From: Candidatus Pacearchaeota archaeon
GTDB lineage: Archaea > Nanobdellota > Nanobdellia > Pacearchaeales > GW2011-AR1
DNA length: 30,435 nt
Direction of reading: 5' to 3'
Assembly (NCBI GenBank): GCA_023140635.1
Contig: JAGLLG010000009.1
Span: 1-30,435 of the forward strand
A model generated the notes under the pieces. The model had not been told where the DNA came from. It worked only from the letters and a program-made list of their open reading frames with translations, and did not search any database. The stretch's first letter is position 1, and every line of letters begins with the position of its first letter. A program made the translations under genes and the position numbers. Below, piece after piece: positions 8,124 through 23,100 of this stretch.

Positions 8124-11100
8124 TTATTTTTCTGCAACTTTCTTAGTCGAAGCCTCAACACGAGTCTGTTTTTCAAAATCAGACACCTCTTTCCTCAACG
8201 AATCAATCTCTTTTTCAATTCCTTCCGAATCCTTACTCGAAATTTTCCCTTTGAACGGTTTTAACCTCTCCTTCAATCCCTCAATCTTAATCTCCAATGC
8301 AGAAGTATCTTTCCCTTTCTTTTTCTCCTCTCCCACACTCTTCTTAATATCTAAAATCTCCTGATCAAAGGATACCTTCTCTTGTGGATTTTTCTTTATA
8401 TATTTTGCTCTCTCAACTTTCGCTTTTTCAATTCCAGCAACAACCTCAGATTTATTCAATTTCTTTTTAACAAGATGCATAGGATTCTTACCAACTTTCT
8501 TCCACTGTCCTTCAACCTTAGGCCTCAAGGACTCCAAATACATATCCGCCATTTGGAACTGCCCAGACTTTATCTTTGCCTTCGAAAGTTTAATCTCAAG
8601 TTCTAAATCCATAGTATCCACCTTCAACTTTCTCAACTGCATAGACTGATATTCCAGATCTTCAATTTCCATAAAGTATTTTTCATACTTCACTAACTCT
8701 TCATTCGACAATCTTTTAGTACTATGCAAAATCGGTCTAAACGAAACGAAATAAGGTCGCCCACTATTATATTCCGCATTAACAACCATTCCAGTTCCAA
8801 TCGGTTCTTTCACAACAGACTTCAAAACATCATCCCCATATTTCATACTAATTCTATCCAAATCACCCTCATACCTCGTCCCCATCTGGACCTCTGTTCC
8901 AATATTCGCCTTAATCTCTCCTATGAAATCGCTCAAAACTTGAGAGATCAAGAACAACCCAACTCCCCACTTTCTAAATTCCCTAGCTCCTCGCTCCAAT
9001 TGAACAAATCCTTGCCCGCTACCACCAAACTTAGGAAGCAATCTATGAACCTCATCGTAAACAATTAATGTCTTAAGCTCCTGACTTTCTTCAGGCTCAG
9101 ATTTGAATATCTGCTCAATCGTACTAGCAACGATGATATCCATTTCCTTCGGAGTCAGATGGCTAATGTTAAAGATAGTAATCTCTCCAGGACGATTCAT
9201 ATATTTTTTAATATCTATCATTTCATAAGGATCATGGATAGTTTGAATACTTCCATTAAACGACTTAGCATCTTTAGTCTTCACGCCGAAATACTTATAC
9301 CTCTTCAACATCTTAGCATCCTCACACTTTCTCAAAAATCCTGTCCACTGTGCAGTTGGATCGAAAAGGATAACACTCTTCTTCTTGGTCAATGCTTCCT
9401 CAATCATGTCCTGTGCCGCAATAGTTTTACCGCTACCTGTAGCCCCTGCTATTAAAGTATGCATCTGCAATTTATTCATATCAACGAAAGCCCTAATACC
9501 TGTCTCTGCAACCATTCCAACAAATCCAGAATGAGAACTTGCCTGAGGAAGTTTATTCAACTCAACCTTCGACTTAAACCGTCTCTTCTGGAACTCTTTC
9601 CATCTAAGGAAATAATATATCCCAATAGCAAAACCAATTAGCAACAAGATACCTAAGTACATCCACATAGGAATTCCAAACAACTTTCTAATAAAGAAAT
9701 TATGCTGAATATTTACATAAGCTATCGAACTCGCCTGCATAGTTCCATCCAACTCAATATTAGAATAATAAGCAACTGCTTTTACCATATACCGACCTAC
9801 AGGAATATCCTCTGGGATAGTGAGATTCTTAATAGTACTTATAGAGGTCTCAACAGCAAACGATTCTTCGGCCCGAGTAACTGTTTCCCCAGTTTCCAAA
9901 TCGATCAATTGTAAATCAAACTGAACATCAACTCTCTTAGTCTTCCCCAAATTAAGAAGATCCGTCTGCAATCTCAAAATCCCCCCAGGAGGAACGCTCG
10001 ACGTCAACGGCTGAATTTTAACATCCAAAAGCTTACCTTCAGGAGACAATATCTTAATAGTAACAGGAATGCTACCATCTTCACCTTTAGAATTAATCAT
10101 CAAATTCCCATTATACTCCCCAACTTTAGCAAACTTAGGAGCCACAATCTTCATTATCATATCTCTCGCCTCATTTGCCCCCAGCTCAATAGAATTAGAC
10201 TCAAAGAAAATCAAAGGCTGAATCTCACCAGTTACCTTCAAAGAAATTGTCGTTCCAACATCCCTAGTATTTCTCAATTTAATCCTCACAGTACCAACCT
10301 CTCCGGCAAACAATTCCTTATAGATCGAAGTCGTCTCCAGATTAACTCCACCAATATTAAGATAACTCTTAACAATATCTTCTATCTTCGCAAGATCGGC
10401 AGCACTTAGTCCTGAACTACTACTCCCCCCTCCACCACCACTAGAAATAATTGTTGTTCCTCCGGGAGTTGTATCTTTACAATCTGCAGAACACGTTGTA
10501 GTCGTCTCCCCATAAGCCGTTTCACACGCCCCATTCCCACACATATTATCTGCCAAGAAATAGGCAACATTATTAAATCCTGTAGAATTTCCAGGAATCG
10601 TTTGTTCATCTAAGTTTCTATTAGTATAATCTCCGACGAGACTCCAGCTTCCAGAACACGATCTATCAGTATAATTCCAAACAGAACATTTTATCACACT
10701 TAATCCCAAACCATTATCCCTATAACTATACCCGCTATAATTAAATATTAAATCAACCGCATTACCACCCAACTCCGTCGAATTCGAAGCCAACCCTATA
10801 AACGGCTTATATAAAGTTATTATCTCCAATACACTCTCGCCACCGATTCTATGCAGATTAAAACTCATATTACTATCAGTTATATTAGAGAAATTAACAT
10901 TCTCCACAATAACCTCGTCGTTAGAAATCAGCGCACTCAAATCATAAAATCTTCTATTCACATTCAGCGTCGCCTTACCGCTTGTATTAGTTACATTCGA
11001 CAACAAAACTGTAGTTGTGTCCGGTCTTTTCAAACTGATATTAACGCTACTGACTGCAGAAGAAGCATAATCTAAGAGAGAAACATTCCAATCGTATTTA

Positions 11101-14100
11101 TCATAAACCTCAAACCAATCAACACTCGAATTCTCATTACCCGTCGAATCATTCGCAGTATAATTAACCAAATACTCTCCAGCTAAATCCAATGCAAAAC
11201 TATTATTGATATAAAGTCCTGCAGATAATGTAAACGACAAGTTAATTGTAGTCGAGTTAGGATAAGTTAAAACTCCTGTAACATTCTCAACAGCGACGTT
11301 ATCTGTAACATTAACTTCTAAGTTGATATTTCCTCCAAGATTTACATGGTTTCTTGTAATATCGAAAGTTGGATAGGTTAAATCAGTATAACTTATCGCA
11401 TTATCCTCAAAATCTTCCTTAGTTCCATAACTACTATGAGTTAATTCTACTGTCAGATTATAAGTTAGACCATCAGGAATACTTGGAACAGTACATGAAA
11501 GATTCCATCGATTAGTCAAAGAGCTATATGTAGAATTAAGCCCTGAGCAAGAACCCGAACCGATAGTTACATTCCAAGTTGAGCTGTTTGTTATATTCGT
11601 TACCCCATAAGTTGCATTCACAAGAACAGAGATATTCTGCCCCGCACTGACATTCTCCAAAGGCGAAGATGCCGTCGGAGAGATGATATCCACAATCAAT
11701 GCGGTAACACTCATATTAATAGTTACATTAATCTGGGTTGGATTCGCCGCCCCGTCGAGATTCTCAATAGTAATCTTCGCAATATAGTTCCCCTCCTCAC
11801 TCGGAGCCGTGTAATTAACCATAAAAGGCGTCGCTGTATTAAGCGGAACCATCAACTGACTCGAATTAGGACTAAACAGCGTCGAGTTAGTCGTCCCCAA
11901 ATTCCAAGTCATATTCACATTCCCAGTATTATTAATTATTATAGTCTGCAAATTATCGGAAATCTCAGCCCCTTTCGTCACATTAATAGAAATCGGAGAA
12001 ACCGACCAAGTCTTACTCGTCGGAACAGTCGCCTGAATCTCAATCGTATCCGAAAAACCAGTCGCTGAAACATTTATCGTTCCAACATAATTATCCGCGG
12101 GAAGTCCCACAGGAGCAGTAAGCGTAACATTAATCGTCGTCGAATCATTCAAACCAATCTGGAAACCAGAATTATTAAACGAAACAGTCATACCATTACA
12201 CAACGTCCCAGTATAGCAATCTAAATTCATTGAACTCAAAACTGTATTCCCGGTATTATTAATCTGCAAAACACTCGAATTCACTTCCCCAGAATTAACT
12301 CCTGTAACTATCGTACTAGGCAAATGTGCAATAGAGCTATTCTCCTCGACGGTTATTGAGAAAACAGCAGTATCAGTATCAGTTCCTGTATTTGGATTCG
12401 TCCAAGTCAAAGTCACACTAACATTATAAACTCCTGGTGGAGTCAATTCGCTAACATTCATTTGAATAACATAACTATCCACTGAACCTGAAGACAGATT
12501 ACTAAACGTATAATTATCAATTTCAATCGTTGAATTCTTCACAAAAGTCAGAGTAGGTGAATAGGCAGTTACAAGTCCACTATTATTAATTGTATAATTC
12601 ACATAGATCTCAGCTGCATTATTTAAATCAACCTTTCCAACAGTCTTCGAAGAATAATTCTGGTCCAGCCCCACCGTCGTCGTCCCATAAGACGTAAACG
12701 TATATTCCCCAGAAGTATAAGGGTTCCCGGACTCGTCCAAGACTGTAGCCGTAACAGTATACAATCCAGACGTCGTCGGAGAATAATTCCCGCTGTAATT
12801 CAAAACAACATAATCAGCACCACTCAATTCATACTCTCCAGAAATTAACATAGCATCAGCATCTATCTGCGTAGCCCCACCCGACCACGAAAGATTAATC
12901 TTCGCCCCAGAGGTATTCAACGCAACATCATCCGTCGCCCTAAACTTCGTCGTCACATTCTTAAACTGTTCCGCAATACTTCCGCTAACATCATCAAGTA
13001 AAAACCAAACCCCTGTAATATTCGGATCTTGTTCCTCAATAGTCCACGCGTCCTCGATAATAAACGTCGCAGGTGTAGCACTTGCATTATAAAATTCAAG
13101 AATTATACCCACATCTATACGGGGATTTGAATCGCCTTTCTGATAAAGAGTTATCGTAGTATTCTCCCCTTTCGTAACATTCACAAGACTAGGATTCGTA
13201 ATCAATCCAGAAACATTATAATCCTCCTCGAACAAAGCTGTCCCAAGTGCAGTATAATCATATGTTCCTGAATTAGAATAAGAAACATTCATCGTCATAT
13301 TAATGTTCCCCAAATTCGTTAAAGTAAAATTCCCAATCTCCCCCGCAGTATTCAACGAGAATGAACGATTATAAGTAAAATTCGCACTAGGTGTCAAATA
13401 CCACGATCCGTTCACAGGAACAACAACTGTAAGATTCAAAGACTCCGCGCCACCGCTTCCCGCACTAACATTTATCGTCCCTGAATAATTCCCTGGAGCA
13501 GTCTGCACAGGAACGTCCACCTGAATACTCACGGAAGAAGCATCCCCTGCAGGAATAGAAGCTATTGGATTTGTTGAAAGAACACTCACCCAAGAACTTG
13601 AAAGATTATAATCATTCGCCGTAAGATTCCCCTCCACAAACGACGTATCTACAATGGTAACAGCGTCGCTCCCCGTCGCATTCACAAAAAACGAGAAACT
13701 TTCAGAACTATTATGCTGAACGGTTAGATTCTCTGTGTATCTCGAAAGCTCCATCGACGCATTCCCAACAATAATTACATACATATCAGTATAACTAATA
13801 TAATCCGCTCCGCCTGCAATACTCCCGTCATTATCTGTCCAATTCGCCCTCCAAGAAATTAAATAAGAACCCGGCTCAGCGACGCTCTTTAGGGTCACCA
13901 ACATCGTTGCATTACATTGCTCACCAGGATACAGCTTCGAACAAGGAGTAACCTCGACGACACTATCAATCGCACTTCCTCTTGCACCTTCATAATCAAA
14001 AACATAAAGATCCGGCATCGAAGCGCTTCCAGTATTATTAACAGTCACATTCCAATAAAACGGATACTCGCTACCAAAACTATAATCTGTAATTGATTTA

Positions 14101-17100
14101 TTCACGACATACAAATTACCTGTAGTGTTCTTCTCTTCTAGATAATCGTTAAAGCCAGCACTCGCATTCCTATAATAAGCACTCTCATTATGTGCAGAAA
14201 TATTTATAGTATAATTCCCATGAGACAAATTAGTGGGAACTAACCACGACGCAACACACTGAGAAACTCCCGAACACGTATGACTAGCATCCATAGTTGA
14301 ATTACTAATCGTAATGTTGAAAGTTCCATTAATCAAAGCCCCAGTATCATCCCTCGTCCAGTTAACATGAACCGAATAGTTCGACTCCGAAGTATAATTT
14401 TCTACAATAGTATATGGTGTAGAAGTCTCCGCCCAAACATCCATAAGCGTGCTGTTAAGCCCAACAATTCCCGTCGTCGGATTCTGCACAACCTCAACCT
14501 CCAAATCCAACGAACCCAAAGAATCCGTCGGTATCGTAACATTATAATCGTACCCTCCAGTCGAGTTCGTCGAAGCATTAAAGTATGAGATATTCACACC
14601 CTGCACAATCGGAGTCCTAGACAAATTCGTAGCACCTAACCAAACCCTATATTGAAGATAATCCTTCGAAAGAGAAGTAATATCATTAGTCAAATGATTA
14701 GTATAATTTGAACCCCACGCATCCCAAGAACTTCCATCGTCACTTTCCCTTAACTGAACCTTCGTCGTTCCTCCATTCAAAGTTTCATCCCATTTCAGCG
14801 TCGTATAAGTCACATTAGCTAAATTAATAACTCCTGAAGTATGATTCCCCGAGGACGAATAGTTATAGTTAGTATAATTAATCTCTATCGACGAAACAGG
14901 ATTATCCCCTGCAGTTTTATCCGAGCCAAACCTCACATAGAACTCACTTTCCCCTTGCACACTCGGAATCGTTCCACCGACCCTGCCTGTCGAAGTCGTA
15001 TTTACCAATAAAGTCCATGTAACATTATCAAAACTATAATAAATCGTATCATTACCGCCTCCAACTTCCGCCCCTGCTATTGACATATAAGCACTCGCAT
15101 TATAAAACTTCGTCACAGCAGAAAACCTATATGTGATGTTTCCAACATTCCCACTCATCGTATTAATATCAAACAAGTGCCCAGAAACCCACCCCACATC
15201 ATTATAAGATTCCGCATCGCTCGTATACCCTGTCGTAACATAATCATCAGTATAACTCATCAAATCCCCCTCCGACGTCAGATTCAATCTCAAATTCCCA
15301 ACACTCATATTCACATTTCCATCCCCAGTCCCGTTCGTAAAATTCGTAGACGCAGAACTATCCGACGAAACAAGAACACTATTCAACTTAATAGTAAACA
15401 AATTATTCGCAATATTAGTATAGTCAGTTCCATTGTATCTCCTAATCGTCCCACCCACATTCACAACATTCGTCGTGTTCGCCTCCGAACCAACATCAAT
15501 CAAAATCGAAGTATTCTCAACGCTGAAATTATTCTCAACCAACTTCACAACATTAAAGCTATTCGTTAAATTAGCAAAATAATCAATACTATAAGTTCCC
15601 AAAATTCCTAGATTTGAATAAGTTAAGTTCCACATTCCACCAAGCGCACTTCCAGATAAACTATGATTCAAACTTGTTGTATTTGGCATAACGATATTCG
15701 CCCAAACTCCTGAAATATTATACCCTGAATTAGAACTATCAATAGAGCTAGTCAAATTAACACTTAGGTTAACATTCTCATCATGATTAACAGTTATCTT
15801 TCCTGTAGTCAATCCTAAACTAGTTTGATTAAATAATGGAATCCTAACTCTCTCAACACCAGTCCCAGACAACGATTCATATCCAATCTTACTACAAGAA
15901 GTAGTCCACGAATAATTCCCTGCGTAATCGAATGTCTTGTTATAATAATACAACGACGCCGAATCGTTGTAAGATAGATTAAAAGTTCCACCCTCACTCC
16001 CCCCGCTAAACGTCACATTACAACTCGCATTCTCAATCACCGATGAATTATCCATTGTATAATTCGCAAAGAAATACTCCATCTCCCCTGGCAACCTCTC
16101 CACCTCCGACAACCACCCCGCTTTATTCTCGCTGTCATCTTCCTGGTCATAAGCATCCAAATCCACCTTCCCCAAAACATCAATATAAGTCGTCCAGTCG
16201 TTATTACTCTCGTTGCTCTCAGGATGCGCATTCGCCGGATCAACTGTCACATTCAACGACCTATTCAACCCCGCCGTCGTGTCCAAAGTGCAGTTCGTAA
16301 CATAATACCCATAACCCTCGACCAAACTCAAATTCTTCGAATCGAACATCACACCGTCGATATAACACGAAACATTAACACCCGTCGCGTTCGGCGGTGC
16401 CGAATTAGAAATATTAATCTCGATAAAAGTCGAATTCGAATAAACCGTCCCTGGCACCGTCACATCCGAAACCGTCAAATCCAATAGCACAATATCAACA
16501 TTCAACAGCGTCGCCGTACCCAAATTATTCAAACTATCATTGCACCAGAATGTCACATTATGTTCTCCATGAGTCATATCCGATTTCGTGTAATTAAAAT
16601 AACTCGAATTAAACTCAGTCATCGAAACATTCGCCGCACCATCCAGACTAAACCAACAACTCTCCGTCGAAAGAAGATTCTCCTCAATCGAGACATTGAA
16701 GTCAACAACCGCAGTATAATAAGAACTCGAATTTTGTGGAGAAACAATGCTAATCACGGGGGCCGTGTCATCTAAGGTCACCGTCCTCGTAGAAGTACTG
16801 TTGCTATTCCCCGCGGCATCAAACAAGGTCACATTGTATTTGTACACTGCATCATCTAAAGAAGTAATGTTGTATTGATACTTTACTTTTGATAAGTTAT
16901 ACATCTCACTGATTTCTGTTGCTGAAAGAGAACGGTTCCAGATTGCTACTTCGTCTATTGAGCCGTTCCACCAACCCGAAGCTAAACTGTATGACCCTAT
17001 ATTAAATTCAGAAGGAACAGCTGTAAAACTCACAGATAAATCAGTTACAGTATTATTCCCATTTTCATACATAGCAACACTACTTCCATTATAAACTACT

Positions 17101-20100
17101 ACCAAATTAACCCACTCATCTAAAACAACTGAAGAACCAAGGTTATCCCCAGAACTTCCAACATAAAACCAATAATTACCTCCCTTAACACCAATATAAG
17201 TCCTTACAGGTGAATAATCCGAACCAATAGCATAAGTATCTGCTACACTCCCATCAACTTTAGGGTTAATCCAGAGACTTATTGTCCAAGAAAAATTGCC
17301 TATAACCGTATCAGGTATGTCAACATAATCTCCATCTCCATCAAAAAAAGCACCTCCACCCAATTTCCCAGACGCCGTCATCCCCCCAGTTCCATTAAAT
17401 GTAGAGGTTCCATTATTCCCATTCCCTGAGAAATCATAAACAACCGTATCGTTCTCCCCATACCCCGAATCATTATTCATATGTAACAACAAAACATTCC
17501 CAGTCATATTGAACACTGAATTAACCGCTTGACTATCTGGCAACTCACTCGGAAAAACCTGACTCGCATTCAAACTATCATCAGAATTATACAAATAATA
17601 AGTTATATTATCTGCATTAATCTCCGTCACCGAAACGTTAATCGTCAAATAATCCTGACTCAAATTCGCGTTATCAGCCGGAGTTGGAGGGGTGTTATAA
17701 TCTATCGTCGGATAAGTAGTATCCAAGGTTACAGTCCTCGTAGAAGTACTGTTGCTATTCCCTGCGGCATCAAACAAAGTCACGTTGTACTTATACACCG
17801 CATCATCCAAAGAAGTTATGTTATACTGATACTTTACTTTTGATAAGTTATACATCTCGCTGATTTCTGATGCTGAGAGGGAACGATTCCAGATTGCGAC
17901 TTCGTCCATTGTTCCGTTGAAATAATATTCTGTATCCATATAACCAAGCTCCCAACTATCATTTATCTTAAAATCTGTAAGTATGCTACTATCTGTAGTT
18001 ACATTTAAACCATTATGATATATTATGGCAGAACCATTTGTACGATTTACTACAACTGCTATATGATTCCATTGAGATTCAATTATTTGACCAGTATTAG
18101 TACTTGCAGAATTCTGACTTCCTCCATTCCCTGTCGAAAATGTAATTCTTCTATTAGAAGTCTCCCAATTATTAATAACTAGATTAAATCCATCTGTTTC
18201 TCCATTACTTCCATCCTTATTATTAATAATCGTTTTTATATTATCTGTCCAAACAGGATATGTCCAAACAGAAATAGTAAATTCATCTCCAAAGTTCAAC
18301 AAAGGATAATTTATTCTGTTGTCCACACCATCAAATTCAAACCCTCCCCCCAACTTCCCAGATGAACTCCAATTCGCACCCGTAACACTCCCATTATTTC
18401 CATTCCCCGAAAAATCAAAAACCCTAGTATCGTTCTCCCCGTAGTCAGAATCATTATTCATATGCATCAACAAAACATTTCCAGTCATATTAAAAACAGA
18501 ATTAACAGCCTGGGAATCAGGCAACTCGCTAGGAAAAGTCTGACTCGCATTCAAACTATCATCAGAGTTGTACAAATAATAAGTCACATTTTCTGCATTG
18601 ACCTCAGTCACAGAAACATTAATCGTCAAATAATCCTGACTCAAGTTAGAGTTATCGGCCGGAGTTGGAGGAGTGTTGTAATCTATAGCTGGATAAGTGG
18701 TGTCCAAGGTCACAGTCCTCGTCCCCGTCGAGTTCTCGTTCCCCGCCGCATCAACCAAAGTCACGTTGTACTTATACACCGCGTCATCCAGGGAAGTAAT
18801 ATTATACTCATACTTCACCTTCGACGCATTATACAACTCGCTGATTTCTGTTGCTGATAAACTTCTATTCCAGATAGCGACTTCGTCGAGGCTACAAGTA
18901 TCATAGTCATCTTGTCCATTAAATGCTAATGAAATAACATCAGAGGTATTATAAATCGGATTAGTTAATACTATCTGATTAGAAACATTTATTCCATTTA
19001 CATAAGAAGTTATATTATTTACAGTTGAACCATTACTGTTACCGATAAAAACAATATAATTCCAAGCATTAGTGGTTAATACATCGGACGCTAAAAGGTC
19101 GTTGACCGAAGAACCTGAACCGCTATAAACACGAACAGCTAAATCATCACCATTTTCTACACCCGTATAACCAGTTCCAAACTGAAAATTACCTTTATTT
19201 TCTGTGGGGGTTCTTTTAGCAAACATTGCTATATGTTGAACCGGTGAAGTATCTTTTGGATAATACCAAAGTGCTATTGTAAACTCAAGTCCAAAGTTAA
19301 AATCATCATCATCTGAAATACTTATGTAATCCCCATCTCCATCAAACTCAAACCCCCCTCCTAACTTCCCACCTGTTGTAAAACTCGCATCAGTTACAGT
19401 CCCATTATTGCCCACCCCTGAGAAATCATAAACAACCGTATCGTTCTCCCCATACCCCGAATCATTATTCATATGTAACAACAAAACATTCCCAGTCATA
19501 TTGAACACTGAATTAACCGCTTGACTATCTGGCAACTCACTCGGAAAAACCTGACTCGCATTCAAACTATCATCAGAATTATACAAATAATAAGTTATAT
19601 TATCTGCATTAATCTCCGTCACCGAAACGTTAATCGTCAAATAATCCTGACTCAAATTCGCATTATCAACAGGTGTTGGAGGCGTAGTATAATCTATAGC
19701 TGGATAAGTGGTGTCCAAGGTCACAGTCCTCGTCCCCGTCGAGTTCTCGTTCCCCGCCGCATCAAACAAAGTCACATTGTACTTATACACCGCGTCATCC
19801 AAAGAAGTAAAATTGTGCCTATACCTGGTCCTCGACCAATTATACATTTCTTCAATTTCTGTTACTGACAAAGTTCTATTCCAGATTGCGACTTCGTCGA
19901 TGGAGCCGTTGAAGTAAGTACTACTCGACCCACTACTTGTTCTTTTACCAAGATAAACATTTTTATACGTTGGATTACTAATGTTCCCAGTATTATCTGT
20001 ATCAGAATCTACTTCAATACCATCCACATATAATCGAATTACATCAGATACTATATCCCTTACACTAACTAAATGATGCCACGAATTATCGGATAATCCT

Positions 20101-23100
20101 GTTGCAGTAACTATATCTGTTTTTGTTGCATCATCATCTATACTAAAACGAAGTACATCTCCTCCAGAATAATAATCAATAGCATACCATTCATCAGCAG
20201 TATCCCCATAGAATAGAAGATAAGCATCTGATAGAGAATCTGGGAGCTTTACCCACATTGCAAGAGAAAAGGAACCTATAGGAAATTCTAAACTACTATC
20301 ATTCCCACAATCAACATAATCCCCATCCCCATCGAACTCAAACGCCCCCGCACCCAACTTCCCACCAGTTGTAAAACTTGCATTATCATAAACACTACCA
20401 TTATTCCCCTCCCCCGAAAAATCAAACACATGCGTCCCATTCTCCCCATATCCAGAATCATTATTCATATGCATCAATAAAACATTCCCAGTCATATTAA
20501 AAACAGAATTAACCGCTTGACTATCAGGCAACTCACTCGGAAACGTCTGACTCGCATTCAAACTACTATCGCTATTATAAAGATTAAATACAATCGAATC
20601 CTCTCCAGTTTCATTAACACTTACATTAACAAAAATCCAATTCTGAGAAACATTCGCTCCATCTGCTTCCGTCCCAGTTGTATAACCAATTTCTGGATAA
20701 GTTGTATCAACACTTACACTTCTCACCGTCGTCAAATTCTCATTCCCTGCAGAATCCTTCGCACTCACATAATAAGTATAATCCCCATCAGTTAAACTAG
20801 ATTTATTCACATTTAACCAATACTCATCCGCATCAATCTTAAAGAAATCAATTGTATCATTCCTGCTTCCTTCTAAAAAATAAGTCAGATTAAAGTTCCC
20901 ACTCTGATTCACATAAACATTCCATGAATCCGTATCGTACTTTCGCAAGTTACTCTTATAAAACGTCGCGACCTCTGACGATGTGAAATAACGATCATAA
21001 ATTCTGACTTCATCTATTGATCCATTTACATAGCCTCCTCCATTTAAATTTGCCCCGAAGGTCATATTATAACCACTATCATAAAAACCTCCTGTATTTG
21101 AATCACCAGTCTTATAGGCCCCATTTTCATAAATATAATAGTTTGAACCATTATATGTAAGAACAATATTATACCAAGTTCCCAACGTGTTTTCAGTGGT
21201 CGCAAAACCCTTTAAAAAATAGCTATCACTTCTATTTCGATACATAAAATACCAATCATTTGAATCATACTTACCCATAGAAAATGTATTTCCCGCACCA
21301 TCTGCTCTATTCCCTTGTGCAAAAGGATACGTATAGGTTGGAGGATGTTCCCTATACATATACCATACAGAGATCGTAAAATTAGCGTAACTAAAATTAA
21401 AATCTGAACTATATGGAACATTAACATAATCATCTATTTGATCTAGTTCGAATGCTCCCCCATACTTACCTGTTGAATTCCAAACAGGGTCACCCATCAT
21501 TGTACCATTATTCCCGTTTCCACTCCAATCAAACACATGCGTACTATTCTCACCCAAAGCACTTAAGTTATCAAAGCTCAGTGCTAAGACCAATGACGAA
21601 TCATTAAACAAGTCAATAGAATTACTACCGTCATTAATTGTTAATAGACTCAAAGTAGACAAGTTAGTAAAATTCGCTTCAATGACATCACCATCTATCC
21701 AAAAAATTGACTCGTTTGTGCCATTCCAGTTCCACTTAACAACTTCCAAATTTGTTTCATTAATAGAAACATTAATCTCAACACTGGAATTCGGCGTCCA
21801 ACTCCCATTCGCTAAGGTAGGACTCGCCCATCCAATTCGAGGATTCCAATTATCAACCCCAACACTCCACTCATCCGTCACATTCAAATTCCCATTATAA
21901 CTATCATTAACATACCACGTCCAGTTTATCTGCCCCGAATCACCGTCGACATTAATCGTCTTAACCACAGAAACCTCCTCCCCATCGCTATAAGCGACGG
22001 CAGAATCGTTCGCCCACACCGTCCCATTATACCAACTAAAAACATAATCATCAGGAGAACTATCACTCAGAGTAACATTAAAATAAACCGAATCCCCCGA
22101 AGGCGTCGTCGTCGTCAAATTCGTCTCATTCGCAGACCACCTCGGCGCCCCATCGTCAATCAACAAACTAGAAGAACTAACCTGACTAGCATAACCACCC
22201 TTCTCACACCTCACACCATAATCCACACTCTCATTTGTCGAGAAAGTCCGATTATACTCCCACTTATTCAACGTACTGTTCCAATCCATATCATGCTTTT
22301 CCGCCCCAGCATTATATGCTTCCCAAACCTCCTCCGCAGATAAAGTTCGGTTCCAGATTGCTACTTCATCGATTGAGCCATCCCAATTAAAGTCCTCATG
22401 TGAGGTATCACCGTAATAACATCCTATTCTTGTAGAACCTGAAGAGTCTATGTTTCCTGATTGATTTTCCGTATCAGTTAATACACCATCAACATATAGC
22501 TTAACAGTTGAACCATCATAAACCCCAAGATAATGATGCCACGCCGTATCCAGAACATTGTCAGCAAATGCATTAACCTCTGAACCCGAGTTTATCATAA
22601 ATCTTATTCTATTTTCATTCCCAGCACCACAAGATGATGTTTTATTACATCTAGAAAGGATCCAACCAGGGTATTCACCAACTATATATTCATATTCTGT
22701 CGTAAGACTTCCTGCTTTAGCCCATGCAGAGACTGACAATTTATTAGTATAAGAAACATCACTTACAGAAATATAATCATCAATCCCATCGAACTCAAAC
22801 CCTCCACCATACTTACCACTAGAATTCCATGTTGTATCATTTTCCACACTACCATTATTCCCATTCCCAGAAAAATCATAAACAACAGTATCATTCTCTC
22901 CATAACCAGAATCATTATCCATATGCATCAAAAGAACCAAATCCTCGTCGAGAGCCGAACCAGTTTCATTGTAAAACGTCGACGCCTCGTCCTCAAACTG
23001 TATCTTACATGTCGTATCTTGGAGAATATGGGCGTAACCGTCATGAGATGCAACAGCGATGTCAAGGATTCCGTCGTTGTTTATATCTAATATATCTATT

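Larger units (their letters stand above)
16780..20760 (-). repeat. Tandem array of four LamG-like units of about 1 kb with conserved edges and variable cores
   Basis: Each unit is an Ig-like segment ('SLNASQ.FPSELPDSQAVNSV') followed by a LamG/concanavalin-like domain that opens 'GNVLL.HMNNDS.YGEN' and closes 'DEVAIWNR.LS..EI'. The equivalent 'GNVLL' codons recur at about 17.49, 18.48, 19.49 and 20.49 kb. The edges are nearly identical between units, some at DNA level, while the central 400-500 bp that build the LamG core are hardly alignable. LamG domains usually bind carbohydrate or protein, so the units would present four different binding surfaces on a common scaffold. Confidence 0.85.

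Noticed and set aside
15177..16487. Long open frames on the plus strand antisense to the giant gene (also at 18462-18857, 24384-24821 and 26163-26621).
   Set aside because: Their translations are Arg/Ile/Asn/His-rich and repeat wherever the sense repeats recur, as expected for shadows of a sequon-rich coding strand.
16780..20760. CRISPR-like or transposon origin of the direct repeats.
   Set aside because: The repeats are about 1-kb in-frame protein modules; there are no short spacers, terminal inverted repeats or transposase.
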